Source: Chloroflexota bacterium (lineage in GTDB: Bacteria > Chloroflexota > Dehalococcoidia > Dehalococcoidales > RBG-16-60-22). Taken from it: DNA of 7,334 nucleotides. Below the pieces are notes generated by a model. That model was not told the DNA's origin, did not search any database, and was given only the letters and a program-made list of their open reading frames with translations. The first letter of the stretch is position 1. Every line of letters starts with the position of its first letter. Where the stretch lies: the NCBI GenBank assembly GCA_016875955.1, contig VGOH01000053.1, positions 1-7,334 on the forward strand, read 5' to 3'. A program made the position numbers and the translations under genes. Below are positions 1 through 7,149 of this stretch, piece by piece.

Positions 1-1515
1 TAAAATTGCGTAGAACTCATCAGGGTGGTAGCGAAGGTAAGTGCCCTCGCTGGCGGGCATACCTTCCGGTATGCAGAAGAGACGGTGCAGCCCCATGACA
101 TGGTCAATACGCAGCACGCTGGCGGACTTGAGGTGGTGGCGCAGATAGGCAATGAAGTAGCGGTAGCCCTGATGCCGTATCCTTTCCGGGTGCAGCGGCG
201 GTAAACCCCAGTTCTGTCCTCTGGTGAAAACGGTATCTGGAGGTGCCCCGGCGGAGATGCCGGAAATGAAAGCATCGCGCTCCCGCCAGGTGTCATAGCC
301 ATCGGGGTGAATCCCGAGGGGGAGGTCCAGGTATAACGCAACATTGCTGGCCTGCGCTGTTTTGCGCAAGCCCTCCATCTGTTCCTGTATCAGCCACTGC
401 GTGTAGAGGTAATAACGTTTTGTCTCTTCGTCATAGTCGCCTTCTCTGATAACGCCGTGCGAAAGCGGCGGCGGCCACGTTTTCCATGACAGCCCATGCC
501 GTTCTCTGGCGGCCCGGAAGCAGGCATAGTGCTCAACGATGGGGTTGGTTTTTATGAAGCGGAAAAGCGCCTCACGACGTTTTGAGGGCGTGGCGAAAAG
601 GCACCGGCATAACTCTGCCAGGACCTGTCGTTTCTTTACCATAATGTGGTGGTAATCCACCTGAGGCGCCTTTTGCAGCGCCTCAATCTCCTTCTGAAAT
701 GACGCCGATGCTACAAGGTCACGGGCTTTAGGGCAGTTCTCCAGCTCGGGTATACTCGTAATGTCAAGGTAAAACTCGTTCCAGAGAAGCCGGCTGGCCG
801 GTATGTACGGACTCGGGTCCGAGGCATCGTCCAGAAAAGCGGCCAGCAGCGGCAGCATACCGACAATATTGCCACCCATACCACCCACCCAAGAAACGAG
901 TGTTTGAAGGTCGGCAAGGTCGCCGCTGCCCCAACCTCTGCTTCTGGTGAGGGCATACAGGGGGGCGAAAGCGCCCCACCTGCGGCTGGCGGCGGCATCA
1001 GGTGGGTGATATAAAGTGGCCGGGGCGGAGATGACCAGCGTTTCTGCCGTCTTGCCTTTGATTCGGAGCGCAAGCCGATGGTAGCCAGGTGGCAGTATAT
1101 CTTTCAGGTGGAGTTCCTTCACCTGGTAACTCGTCCCTGCCACTTCCTTAGCTGCCAGGGTCTTGAGCTCACGGGCGAGGTATGACCGCTCCTGGCGCTC
1201 GCCGTTTTCCATCTTCAGATGGCAGACTAATGCCGCATCAATCATAGAAGAAGGAAGCCGTATCTGGAGTGGGGGGAGGCGGCCATCCCAGGCGGTGGCC
1301 ACCGGCTCAAGGGTGCGCTGCCAGAGCTCTTTTTGTCGCTCCCGCAGGGCTGATGAGGCGTCATTAAGCCTTTCCAGAGGTGAACCCAGGGCTTTCAGGA
1401 CGGCGAGCAACGTGTCCGGGGAGGCCGGTCGCCGCCGGTGCAGAACATTGTAATACGCTGTTTGCACGCCGTAGAAAGAGGCGAGTTTATGGAGAGGTCC
1501 TGCATCCGCACCCAT
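1..1515 (-). CDS. malQ: 4-alpha-glucanotransferase (amylomaltase, GH77), 3' end cut off by the window
   Basis: MalQ moves alpha-1,4-glucan segments between maltodextrins in the cytoplasm, releasing glucose or short oligosaccharides. The 505 codons visible (start 1515, open to base 1) show an N-terminal extension (residues about 1-165, with the opening ASFYGVQTAYY and the RRRPASPDTLLAVLKALG stretch common in bacterial MalQ), then the GH77 barrel: RRWGAFAPLYAL (178-189), SPYIPASRLLWNEFYLD (235-251), YLDLPLGIHPDGYDTW (395-410), GAPPD (423-427), GQNWGLPPL (433-441) and LRIDHVMGLHRLF (468-480). D471 is the expected nucleophile. The acid/base Glu and the third acidic residue should lie beyond the left edge. 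The ATG follows the treS stop by 1 nt and has a GAGGAG Shine-Dalgarno, so it should be cotranslated with treS. One oddity is C481, where the family usually has Trp (LFWIP). Family assignment is firm; completeness of the 3' end cannot be judged. Confidence 0.95.
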   Translation of the reverse strand, partial: MGADAGPLHKLASFYGVQTAYYNVLHRRRPASPDTLLAVLKALGSPLERLNDASSALRERQKELWQRTLEPVATAWDGRLPPLQIRLPSSMIDAALVCHLKMENGERQERSYLARELKTLAAKEVAGTSYQVKELHLKDILPPGYHRLALRIKGKTAETLVISAPATLYHPPDAAASRRWGAFAPLYALTRSRGWGSGDLADLQTLVSWVGGMGGNIVGMLPLLAAFLDDASDPSPYIPASRLLWNEFYLDITSIPELENCPKARDLVASASFQKEIEALQKAPQVDYHHIMVKKRQVLAELCRCLFATPSKRREALFRFIKTNPIVEHYACFRAARERHGLSWKTWPPPLSHGVIREGDYDEETKRYYLYTQWLIQEQMEGLRKTAQASNVALYLDLPLGIHPDGYDTWRERDAFISGISAGAPPDTVFTRGQNWGLPPLHPERIRHQGYRYFIAYLRHHLKSASVLRIDHVMGLHRLFCIPEGMPASEGTYLRYHPDEFYAIL

Positions 1516-1516
1516 G

Positions 1517-4500
1517 TCACTCCTCAGCTTCCAGTATATGCAGGACACCTTGAAGCGGTAGATGTACCCAATCTGGGCGGTTGTTCAGTTCGTAGTCTAT
1601 CTCGTAAAGGGCTTTCTCCATGATGTAGGCATCGAGAAGGGCTTTTTTGCCTTCTTTGGATTCTGGTAGAATCGGCAAATCAGAGACCATTTCCAGATAA
1701 GCTTTGAGAAATGTCACCGATACCCACAGGTACCATACTTTTGACCATTCCTCCAGTATGGGGAGGTCCTCCTCTCTAAGTACCTTGGCGGCCCGGCTGC
1801 GCAGCGCAGCGTATGCGGCGTAATGGAAGGAGCGTATCATGCCGGCCACATCCCTGAGCGGGGAGCGCTTGATACGTCGTTCGGTGAGATAGCGGGCCGG
1901 TTCGCCTTCAAAGTCAATGATGAAGAAGTCATCGCCGGTGTAGAGCACCTGACCTAAATGGTAGTCGCCGTGGCAGCGGATGCGCATGCCAGTGATTTTT
2001 TGCTTGATGAGTTCCTGAAAGCGCTGGGTAATGGCGGCTTCCTTATCAAGGATGGCCTTGGCAATAGGTGCGGTATTATCTGGCAGGCCTGGTAAGCGCT
2101 GCTGCAGAAGGCGCAGCACCAGATTGGCAAAACTTCTCATCGAATGGAAGAGGGAACGCTGGTAGGCGAGGGAAAACGGCTCCGGGAGGAACCGGGCATC
2201 AACACTGGCGGATGCCAGCATCAAGTGCAGTTCCGCGGTTCGTTGTGCCAGTAGCTGTGCTGACGTGAGGTAGGGGCCAATGGTCTCCTCGGCGACGGGT
2301 GGTATGCTCATTTCAACAATATCCAACAAAGAGCCTTTTATCAGCGGCGGCGATGCTACTTCCGGGTGGGCCAGCACCCGGTCGAAGAAGAAGCCGAGTT
2401 CATCCAGAGTATAACGCCAGGCGTCTCCCTCGTTGTGCACATAGCCGTGAAGTATGCCGAGCGTCACCGGTTCCGGGATGGACCGGTGGCGGTATTCAAG
2501 GGCGCCGGCCACAGGAGGCGCATTGGGGAAAGACATTTTCTCGGTGAGGAACCGCCCTACCTCCAGTTCCGGGCTTGTCCCTTCTTCCATGCGGCGGAGG
2601 AGTTTGAGTATCAGGCGGTCACCGTACAGGATTGAGGTGTTGGTCTGCTCCGTCTTCATAACCGCCTGGGAAAGCGTTTCCGCCGCCGGTCCCCGCAGTT
2701 TCCGGAAGACACGCGTTGGGAAAGCGACTATCATTCCCTGCTGTCCTTTCCAGCGTCGGCGCCGGGCTATGGCCTCAAGGAGCATGGCGGTGAAATCATT
2801 TTCAATCATGGCATCAAAGATGACGCCTTCCTTAATTTCACCTCTGCGCTTTGACTCCAGCCGCGCGATTACAGACTGCGGCGCTCTGCTGGTTATTTCA
2901 CTGGCCCGTTCCCCTGAGGCAAAGGCAATTGGGACAAGGTAGGTTTCAGGGTCGCCCTCGGTGTATTCTATGTTCAGGAAAATAAACTGGGTGCTGGAAC
3001 CATTCAATGGTATGCTGACAAAGTCCCGTATGCTTGCCGTCCGGGGACGGCGCGTCTTGCTGCCGAACCAGCGCTTCTGACGCATATAGCTGAGCAGCAC
3101 TGTGCCTAAAAAGGGCTGGATTTCACGTTTAAGCAGGTCCGCCCAGCCCCCGCTGATACGGAGCACGGGTACCGGGAGTTCAGACGGTGTCGCCGTTGGG
3201 CTTATTTCAATCGCCTGTCGCGATTCCAGGGAAAACCAGTGGAAGGCAAAGGGGCTTAGGGTGAGCGGGTAAGGGGAATTCCCGATGGCGGGGAAGTCAG
3301 ACTGTCCGAAGGCTTCAACGGGTATCTTGCCGCCATCATTAGCCGAAAAGTCAAGGTTGACAGGCTGTGCCAGCCGGGAAAGGTTGGCTACCACCAGGAT
3401 GGCCTCTTCCTGGAAGCGACGTATAAAGGCCAGGACCTTTCTGTTATCAGTATGGACAAATTCAAGGCTCCCCCGCCCGAAGGCGCGGAACCGTTTCCTC
3501 TGCGCTATCAGGCGCTTTGTCCACCAGAGCAAGGAGTCGGGGTTGTTCTGCTGGTTTTCCACATTGATGGCCTGATAGTGATATTCAGGGTCAATAATCG
3601 GTGGCAGGTAGAGCCGCTGGGGGTTGGCTTGGGAGAAGCCGGCATTCTTCTCCGGGCTCCACTGCATCGGCGTGCGGACACCATTTCGGTCGCCAAGGTA
3701 GAAGTTGTCCCCCATGCCAATTTCATCCCCGTAATAGAGCACCGGTGTGCCGGGCAAGGAAAATAGAAGCCCATTCATCAGTTCTATTTTGCGGCGGTCG
3801 TTGTTGAGCAACGGAGCGAGGCGGCGTCTTATGCCCAGGTTTACCCTTGCCTGGAGGTCAAAGGCATACACCCGGTACATATAGTCCCGCTCCTCATCGG
3901 TTACCATCTCCAGCGTGAGCTCATCGTGGTTGCGCAGGAAGAGGGCCCACTGGCAGTTGTCCGGAATGGCCGGGGTATGCTGCAGGATATCAATGATGGG
4001 GAAACGGTCCTCCATGCGGATAGCCATGAACAGGCGCGGCATCAGCGGGAATTGGTACGCCATGTGGCACTCATCCCCATTGCCAAAGTAAGCTATGGCG
4101 TCTTCTGACCACTGGTTAGCCTCGGCAAGCAACATGCGATTCTGGAATTGCTGGTCAAGCTCGCGACGCATTTTTTTCAAGAAGGTGTGGGTTTCCTCAA
4201 GGTTCTCGCAGTTAGTCCCCTCCCGCTCAAAGAGATAAGGCACGGCATCAAGGCGCAGCCCGGATACCCCCATATTCAGCCAGAAATTGACAGTTCTCAT
4301 GATGGTTTTCTGGACCTGCTCATTATCAAAGTTCAGGTCGGGCTGATGGGAGTAAAACCGGTGCCAGTAATAGGCTCTGGCGATGGGGTCAAAGGACCAG
4401 TTAGATGACTCAAAATCCTTGAAAATAATCCGCGCCTCCCGGTATTTATCCGGTGAATCGCTCCAGACGTAGAAGTCCCGGAAGCGGCTTTGTTTCCTGG

Positions 4501-4885
4501 CGCGGCGCGCTCGCTGGAACCATGAGTGCTGGTCCGAGGTGTGGTTGAGCACCAGCTCGGTGATGACGCGCAGGCCGCGGGCATCGGCTTCGCGCAGAAA
4601 AAGCCGGAAGTCCCTTATTGACCCGTAGACAGACTGGATGCTGGTGTAATTGGAAATATCATAGCCGTCGTCTTTGAGAGGAGACGGGTAGAAGGGGAGA
4701 ATCCAGATAGCGGTAATGCCCAAATCCTGTAGATAATTGAGCTTTTCGGTCAGGCCGGGAAAGTCACCGATACCATCGCCGTTGCTATCGCAGAAGGCGC
4801 GGGGATGGAGCTCGTAGATGATGGCGTCCTTGTACCAGAGGGGGTCACTGTCCTGCCAGAAATATGCCTTTTTTTGAGGTGACAT
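1517..4885 (-). CDS. treS: Trehalose synthase / maltokinase fusion (TreS-Mak)
   Basis: This 1122-residue bifunctional cytoplasmic enzyme isomerises trehalose and maltose (TreS, GH13) and phosphorylates maltose with ATP to maltose 1-phosphate (Mak/Pep2). TreS occupies about residues 14-555: DPLWYKDAIIYELH (14-27), DDGYDIS (72-78), LVLNHTSD (111-118), GLRLDAVPY with nucleophile D213, LLAEANQW with acid/base E255, LRNHDELTLE with D321, then the TreS-typical GDRNGVRTPMQW (398-409) and a beta-sandwich C-terminal domain. A short linker (about 556-580) leads to Mak (about 585-1115): N-cap motif QKRWFGSKTRRP (603-614), RLILKLLRR with probable ATP-binding K761, SPELEVGRFL (771-780), catalytic loop CHGDYHLGQ (971-979, D974) and metal-binding DFEGEP (991-996). 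All catalytic residues expected for both halves are present, and the length is normal for this fusion. ATG 4885 is the only start before the conserved DPLWYKD motif. It lies inside glgE, so translation of the two genes is probably coupled. Confidence 0.97.
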   Translation of the reverse strand: MSPQKKAYFWQDSDPLWYKDAIIYELHPRAFCDSNGDGIGDFPGLTEKLNYLQDLGITAIWILPFYPSPLKDDGYDISNYTSIQSVYGSIRDFRLFLREADARGLRVITELVLNHTSDQHSWFQRARRARKQSRFRDFYVWSDSPDKYREARIIFKDFESSNWSFDPIARAYYWHRFYSHQPDLNFDNEQVQKTIMRTVNFWLNMGVSGLRLDAVPYLFEREGTNCENLEETHTFLKKMRRELDQQFQNRMLLAEANQWSEDAIAYFGNGDECHMAYQFPLMPRLFMAIRMEDRFPIIDILQHTPAIPDNCQWALFLRNHDELTLEMVTDEERDYMYRVYAFDLQARVNLGIRRRLAPLLNNDRRKIELMNGLLFSLPGTPVLYYGDEIGMGDNFYLGDRNGVRTPMQWSPEKNAGFSQANPQRLYLPPIIDPEYHYQAINVENQQNNPDSLLWWTKRLIAQRKRFRAFGRGSLEFVHTDNRKVLAFIRRFQEEAILVVANLSRLAQPVNLDFSANDGGKIPVEAFGQSDFPAIGNSPYPLTLSPFAFHWFSLESRQAIEISPTATPSELPVPVLRISGGWADLLKREIQPFLGTVLLSYMRQKRWFGSKTRRPRTASIRDFVSIPLNGSSTQFIFLNIEYTEGDPETYLVPIAFASGERASEITSRAPQSVIARLESKRRGEIKEGVIFDAMIENDFTAMLLEAIARRRRWKGQQGMIVAFPTRVFRKLRGPAAETLSQAVMKTEQTNTSILYGDRLILKLLRRMEEGTSPELEVGRFLTEKMSFPNAPPVAGALEYRHRSIPEPVTLGILHGYVHNEGDAWRYTLDELGFFFDRVLAHPEVASPPLIKGSLLDIVEMSIPPVAEETIGPYLTSAQLLAQRTAELHLMLASASVDARFLPEPFSLAYQRSLFHSMRSFANLVLRLLQQRLPGLPDNTAPIAKAILDKEAAITQRFQELIKQKITGMRIRCHGDYHLGQVLYTGDDFFIIDFEGEPARYLTERRIKRSPLRDVAGMIRSFHYAAYAALRSRAAKVLREEDLPILEEWSKVWYLWVSVTFLKAYLEMVSDLPILPESKEGKKALLDAYIMEKALYEIDYELNNRPDWVHLPLQGVLHILEAEE
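1520..1525 (-). promoter_or_regulatory. Shine-Dalgarno of malQ, inside the treS 3' end
   Basis: GAGGAG on the minus strand lies 4 nt before the malQ ATG and overlaps the last codons of the treS/maltokinase gene (Glu-Glu, then stop). It fixes the malQ start at 1515 and implies that ribosomes finishing treS reinitiate on malQ. Confidence 0.7.
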
Positions 4886-6875
4886 TTTCTGTTAGCCTCG
4901 CTTTCTCCGGCGCTGTTTTTTCCACCCGGAAAATATGAGCCGGCAGCTTACTGGGGTTGAGTTCCACATAATTGCGCGGTCCCTGCCATGTGTAAATGGC
5001 ACCATTGAGGAGGTCATGTACCTGGTACGGCTGGTCCGGGGCAATCCCCAGTTCGTCAAGAGAGAGGGCCACCCAGCCCGATTGCTTATATCGGTAGTCC
5101 AGGTTCACCACCACCAGCACCACGTTGGCACCGTATGGGGTGCATTTGCTGTAGCAGATGAGCTGGTCATTGTCCACGGCATGAAAGCGCAGGCCGCGGT
5201 CGCTCTGGAGTGCCGGGTTTTCCCGACGGGCTTTATTCACCAGGCTTATAATGCCTTTTAAACTATCCCGCCGCTCAATGTCCCAGTGTTTAATTTCATA
5301 TTTCTCTGAGTCCAGATATTCCTCGCTTATCTCGTCTTTACGGCGGTTTTCGCAGAGCTCAAAGGCGGGCCCGTAAATCCCGTAGTTTGCCCCGAGGGTG
5401 GCGGCCAGGACCAGCCTGGCGATGAAGGCAGGTCTGCCCCCGTCCCGCAGGTAATTATTCAGTATGTCGGGCGTGTTCGGCCAGAGGTTGGGGCGGTAGA
5501 ACTCACTTACCGGCGGCCGGGTCAGCTCGTTGAAATACTGCTCCAGCTCCCATTTGACATTGCGCCAGGTAAAGTAGGTGTAGGACTGGCTGAAGCCCAG
5601 CTTGGCCAGCTGGTACATGATTTTGGGGCGGGTGAACGCTTCGGACAGGAAGATGACATCAGGGTGGTCAGCTTTGATGCCGCCGATTAGCCACTCCCAG
5701 AACGAGAATGGTTTGGTGTGGGGGTTATCAACGCGGAAGATGCGCACGCCGTTTTCTATCCAGAAAAGCACCACGCTTTTCAGTTCTTCCCAGAGCTCCT
5801 GCCAGTTCTCAGACCCAAAGTCCAGGGGATAGATGTCCTGATATTTTTTGGGCGGGTTTTCCGCGTACTGAATGGTGCCGTCAGGGCGCCACTGGAACCA
5901 CTCCGGATGCTCCTTGACGTAGGGATGGTCGGGGGAGCACTGAAAGGCCATGTCCAGCGCCACTTCAATGCCGTACTCCTGGGCCTTACGCATAAGCCTG
6001 TGGAAGTCCTGCAGCGTGCCCAGTTGCGGGTGAATGGCCTTATGCCCACCTTCCTCGGCGCCAATGGCCCAGGGGGTTCCGGGGTCATCCGGCGCTGCGG
6101 TGAGTGTATTATTTTTCCCCTTGCGGTTGGTGTGTCCGATAGGATGAATGGGGGGCAGATATAGGATATCAAATCCCATTTCTGCGACGTAAGGGAGCCA
6201 CGCCTCGCAGTCCCTGAAGGTCCCGTGCTGGCCTGGCCTCGGGGCGCAGGAGTGGGGAAACATCTCGTACCAAGAACTGAAGCGTGCTTTTTCGCGGTCA
6301 ACCGCTACCTCCAGTTCCTCGGGATAGGTAACGGCAAATCGCCGGTCAGCGTAACGCTCCATAATCCGGGTCACGGCGTCGCTCAGGGCAAGCTTCGCCT
6401 TTGCTTTTTGGGTAACCTGCTTTGACTGCAGGGTGTCTATCCACTCGGCCATCAGCTTACCGTCCCGTTTGGAGGCTCTCGCCTGTGCCTCGGCAATTAT
6501 GTTGGCCCCGACCAGGAGATTGACCTCTAAGTCTTTCTGGTGGGCAGAGATGCGCTTGAGCAGGTCCTGGCGCCATGATTTGAACCTATCAACCCAGGCG
6601 GTTATGGTGTAACGGTAGCTCCCGATTTTGTCGACAGCGAAAGTGCCACGCCAGCGGTCGTTCACCAGGAATTCCATAGGCGTCTCGGTCCAGTCTGGCT
6701 CGCCCTCCCCGCGGTGCCGGAGGAGGGCCGTCAGGGATTCATGGCCATCGGCAAATATGTCGGCCTCAACCGTCACCTCTTCGCCAATGGTGCGTTTGAT
6801 GGGGAAGCGTCCCCCGTCGATTTCGGGCTGGACGGCTTCAATAATCACTCTCGTTTTACCTTCTACCATCGGCAT
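4845..6875 (-). CDS. glgE: Alpha-1,4-glucan:maltose-1-phosphate maltosyltransferase GlgE (GH13_3)
   Basis: GlgE extends alpha-1,4-glucans in the cytoplasm with maltosyl units from maltose 1-phosphate, releasing phosphate. From the ATG at 6875 it has 676 residues, close to the usual 660-700. An N-terminal beta domain (about 5-110, with RFPIKRTIGE and DRWRGTFAVDKIGSYRYTI) is followed by a helical segment (about 125-190) and the catalytic barrel: YLPPIHPIGHTNRKGKNN (239-256), GTPWAIG (266-272), ALDMAFQCSPDHP (305-317), VRIFRVDNPHTKP (377-389) with nucleophile D383, FLSEAFTRP (409-417) with acid/base E412, and LWPNTPDIL (464-472) with D470. The TPDIL motif replaces the usual GH13 NHD and marks GlgE. 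The C-terminal domain ends near AHIFRV (646-651), after which about 25 apparently nonconserved residues run across the treS start. ATG 6875 is chosen over TTG 6887 because GAGG lies 6 nt upstream; TTG 6887 also has a GGAG 5 nt upstream and would add four residues. Confidence 0.97.
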   Translation of the reverse strand: MPMVEGKTRVIIEAVQPEIDGGRFPIKRTIGEEVTVEADIFADGHESLTALLRHRGEGEPDWTETPMEFLVNDRWRGTFAVDKIGSYRYTITAWVDRFKSWRQDLLKRISAHQKDLEVNLLVGANIIAEAQARASKRDGKLMAEWIDTLQSKQVTQKAKAKLALSDAVTRIMERYADRRFAVTYPEELEVAVDREKARFSSWYEMFPHSCAPRPGQHGTFRDCEAWLPYVAEMGFDILYLPPIHPIGHTNRKGKNNTLTAAPDDPGTPWAIGAEEGGHKAIHPQLGTLQDFHRLMRKAQEYGIEVALDMAFQCSPDHPYVKEHPEWFQWRPDGTIQYAENPPKKYQDIYPLDFGSENWQELWEELKSVVLFWIENGVRIFRVDNPHTKPFSFWEWLIGGIKADHPDVIFLSEAFTRPKIMYQLAKLGFSQSYTYFTWRNVKWELEQYFNELTRPPVSEFYRPNLWPNTPDILNNYLRDGGRPAFIARLVLAATLGANYGIYGPAFELCENRRKDEISEEYLDSEKYEIKHWDIERRDSLKGIISLVNKARRENPALQSDRGLRFHAVDNDQLICYSKCTPYGANVVLVVVNLDYRYKQSGWVALSLDELGIAPDQPYQVHDLLNGAIYTWQGPRNYVELNPSKLPAHIFRVEKTAPEKARLTENVTSKKGIFLAGQ
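4869..4875 (-). other. A7 homopolymer in the glgE/treS coding overlap
   Basis: On the minus strand seven A residues form codons TCA AAA AAA in the glgE frame (near its C-terminus) and CAA AAA AAG in the treS frame (codons 4-6). The tract is in the 41-nt stretch read in both frames. Loss of one A joins the two frames into a single GlgE-TreS-Mak open frame. Such tracts can cause polymerase slippage or sequencing error; neither is shown here. Confidence 0.45.
4896..4899 (-). promoter_or_regulatory. Probable Shine-Dalgarno of treS, inside glgE
   Basis: GAGG on the minus strand, 10 nt before the treS ATG at 4885, lies within the glgE coding sequence. The match is modest and the spacing slightly long, so termination-reinitiation from glgE (stop 40 nt downstream of the treS start) may also contribute. 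Confidence 0.5.
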
Positions 6876-6881
6876 AGCGCG

Positions 6882-6885
6882 CCTC
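6882..6885 (-). promoter_or_regulatory. Shine-Dalgarno deciding the glgE start
   Basis: GAGG on the minus strand with a 6-nt spacer to ATG 6875. A competing GGAG (6896-6893) precedes TTG 6887 by 5 nt. The start-codon preference favours ATG 6875, but both sites could be used. Confidence 0.5.
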
Positions 6886-6959
6886 AATGTATCTCCGCTC
6901 CGTATTCCGATATTATTCTATAAAATTCCGGCAATTTTAGTGATTATGATTATACTATA

Positions 6960-6988
6960 ACTGTATCCAACCTATCTTGCTACGTCAA
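6960..6988 (-). promoter_or_regulatory. Candidate sigma70-type promoter of glgE-treS/mak-malQ
   Basis: On the minus strand TTGACG (6988-6983, 5 of 6 matches to TTGACA), a 17-nt spacer and TACAGT (6965-6960, 4 of 6 to TATAAT) give a good promoter geometry in an AT-rich stretch about 85 nt upstream of the glgE ATG. A perfect TATAAT at 6954-6949 lies just downstream but lacks a good -35 at 16-18 nt; it could be an alternative -10. No other promoter-like site is obvious between the genes of the block, which fits one transcript. Confidence 0.45.
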
Positions 6989-6992
6989 GATA
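6973..6992. promoter_or_regulatory. Inverted repeat over the glgE -35 element, candidate operator
   Basis: Arms TATCTTG (6973-6979) and CAAGATA (6986-6992) are perfect reverse complements separated by 6 nt. The right arm and spacer cover the TTGACG -35 hexamer (6983-6988). A third half-site, TATCTT (6991-6996), repeats the left arm 18 bp further on and makes the 10-bp palindrome AAGATATCTT at 6987-6996. The size and place fit a dimeric repressor site. No regulator gene is in the window, so the binding protein is unknown. Confidence 0.4.
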
Positions 6993-7074
6993 TCTTTTGG
7001 TTCTGGAGACGGCGTTGACCAAAACTGGCTTCCCGATATCCGGCGATTATTAACGAGGTTTTAACGGTGGCTTT

Positions 7075-7104
7075 ATGACTTTTTAAACGTCAGTGACCTA
7101 AAAT
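7075..7104 (+). promoter_or_regulatory. Weak candidate promoter for the plus-strand small gene
   Basis: ATGACT (7075-7080, 4 of 6 to TTGACA), an 18-nt spacer and TAAAAT (7099-7104, 5 of 6 to TATAAT) would start transcription near 7111, about 40 nt before the ATG at 7150. This is a consensus match by eye only, and chance matches are common in AT-rich DNA. Confidence 0.25.
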
Positions 7105-7149
7105 GGAGGTATAGCCTGAAGGCCTGAGCCAAAGAATGGCGGATAAGAT

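Noticed and set aside
711..1073. 120-residue minus-strand open frame inside the malQ region
   Set aside because: It is another frame of malQ. The malQ frame is open over all 505 codons and has clear GH77 motifs, while this one shows no family features.
2454..2942. 162-residue plus-strand open frame antisense to the maltokinase half
   Set aside because: It lies opposite conserved Mak coding sequence, has a low-complexity Ser/Arg-rich translation, and has no motif or start signal of its own.
5718..6164. 148-residue plus-strand open frame antisense to glgE
   Set aside because: It is a mirror of the conserved GlgE barrel coding region with no recognisable domain. Long antisense frames are expected at this base composition.
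5780..6301. 173-residue minus-strand open frame overlapping glgE in another frame
   Set aside because: The glgE frame covers the same bases with conserved motifs. This one is Pro/Arg/Ser/Thr-rich out-of-frame translation.
1517..6875. A novel biological system
   Set aside because: All three large proteins fall in well known families with intact catalytic residues, and together they match the described TreS-Mak-GlgE pathway. Calling it a new system would overstate the evidence.
7015..7020. TTGACC as a plus-strand -35 element
   Set aside because: No acceptable -10 hexamer lies 16-18 nt downstream, so it does not make a promoter by itself.
7103..7114. Strong GGAGG with a mini frame ATG GAG GTA TAG upstream of the small plus-strand gene
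   Set aside because: The GGAGG is 40 nt from ATG 7150, there is an in-frame stop at 7144, and a three-codon frame is not evidence for a leader peptide.
7114..7128. Tandem GCCTGA copies with a GCCT-GA-AGGC mini hairpin
   Set aside because: The arms are only 4 bp with a 2-nt loop and no T-run follows, so it is not a terminator and is too short to call a repeat.
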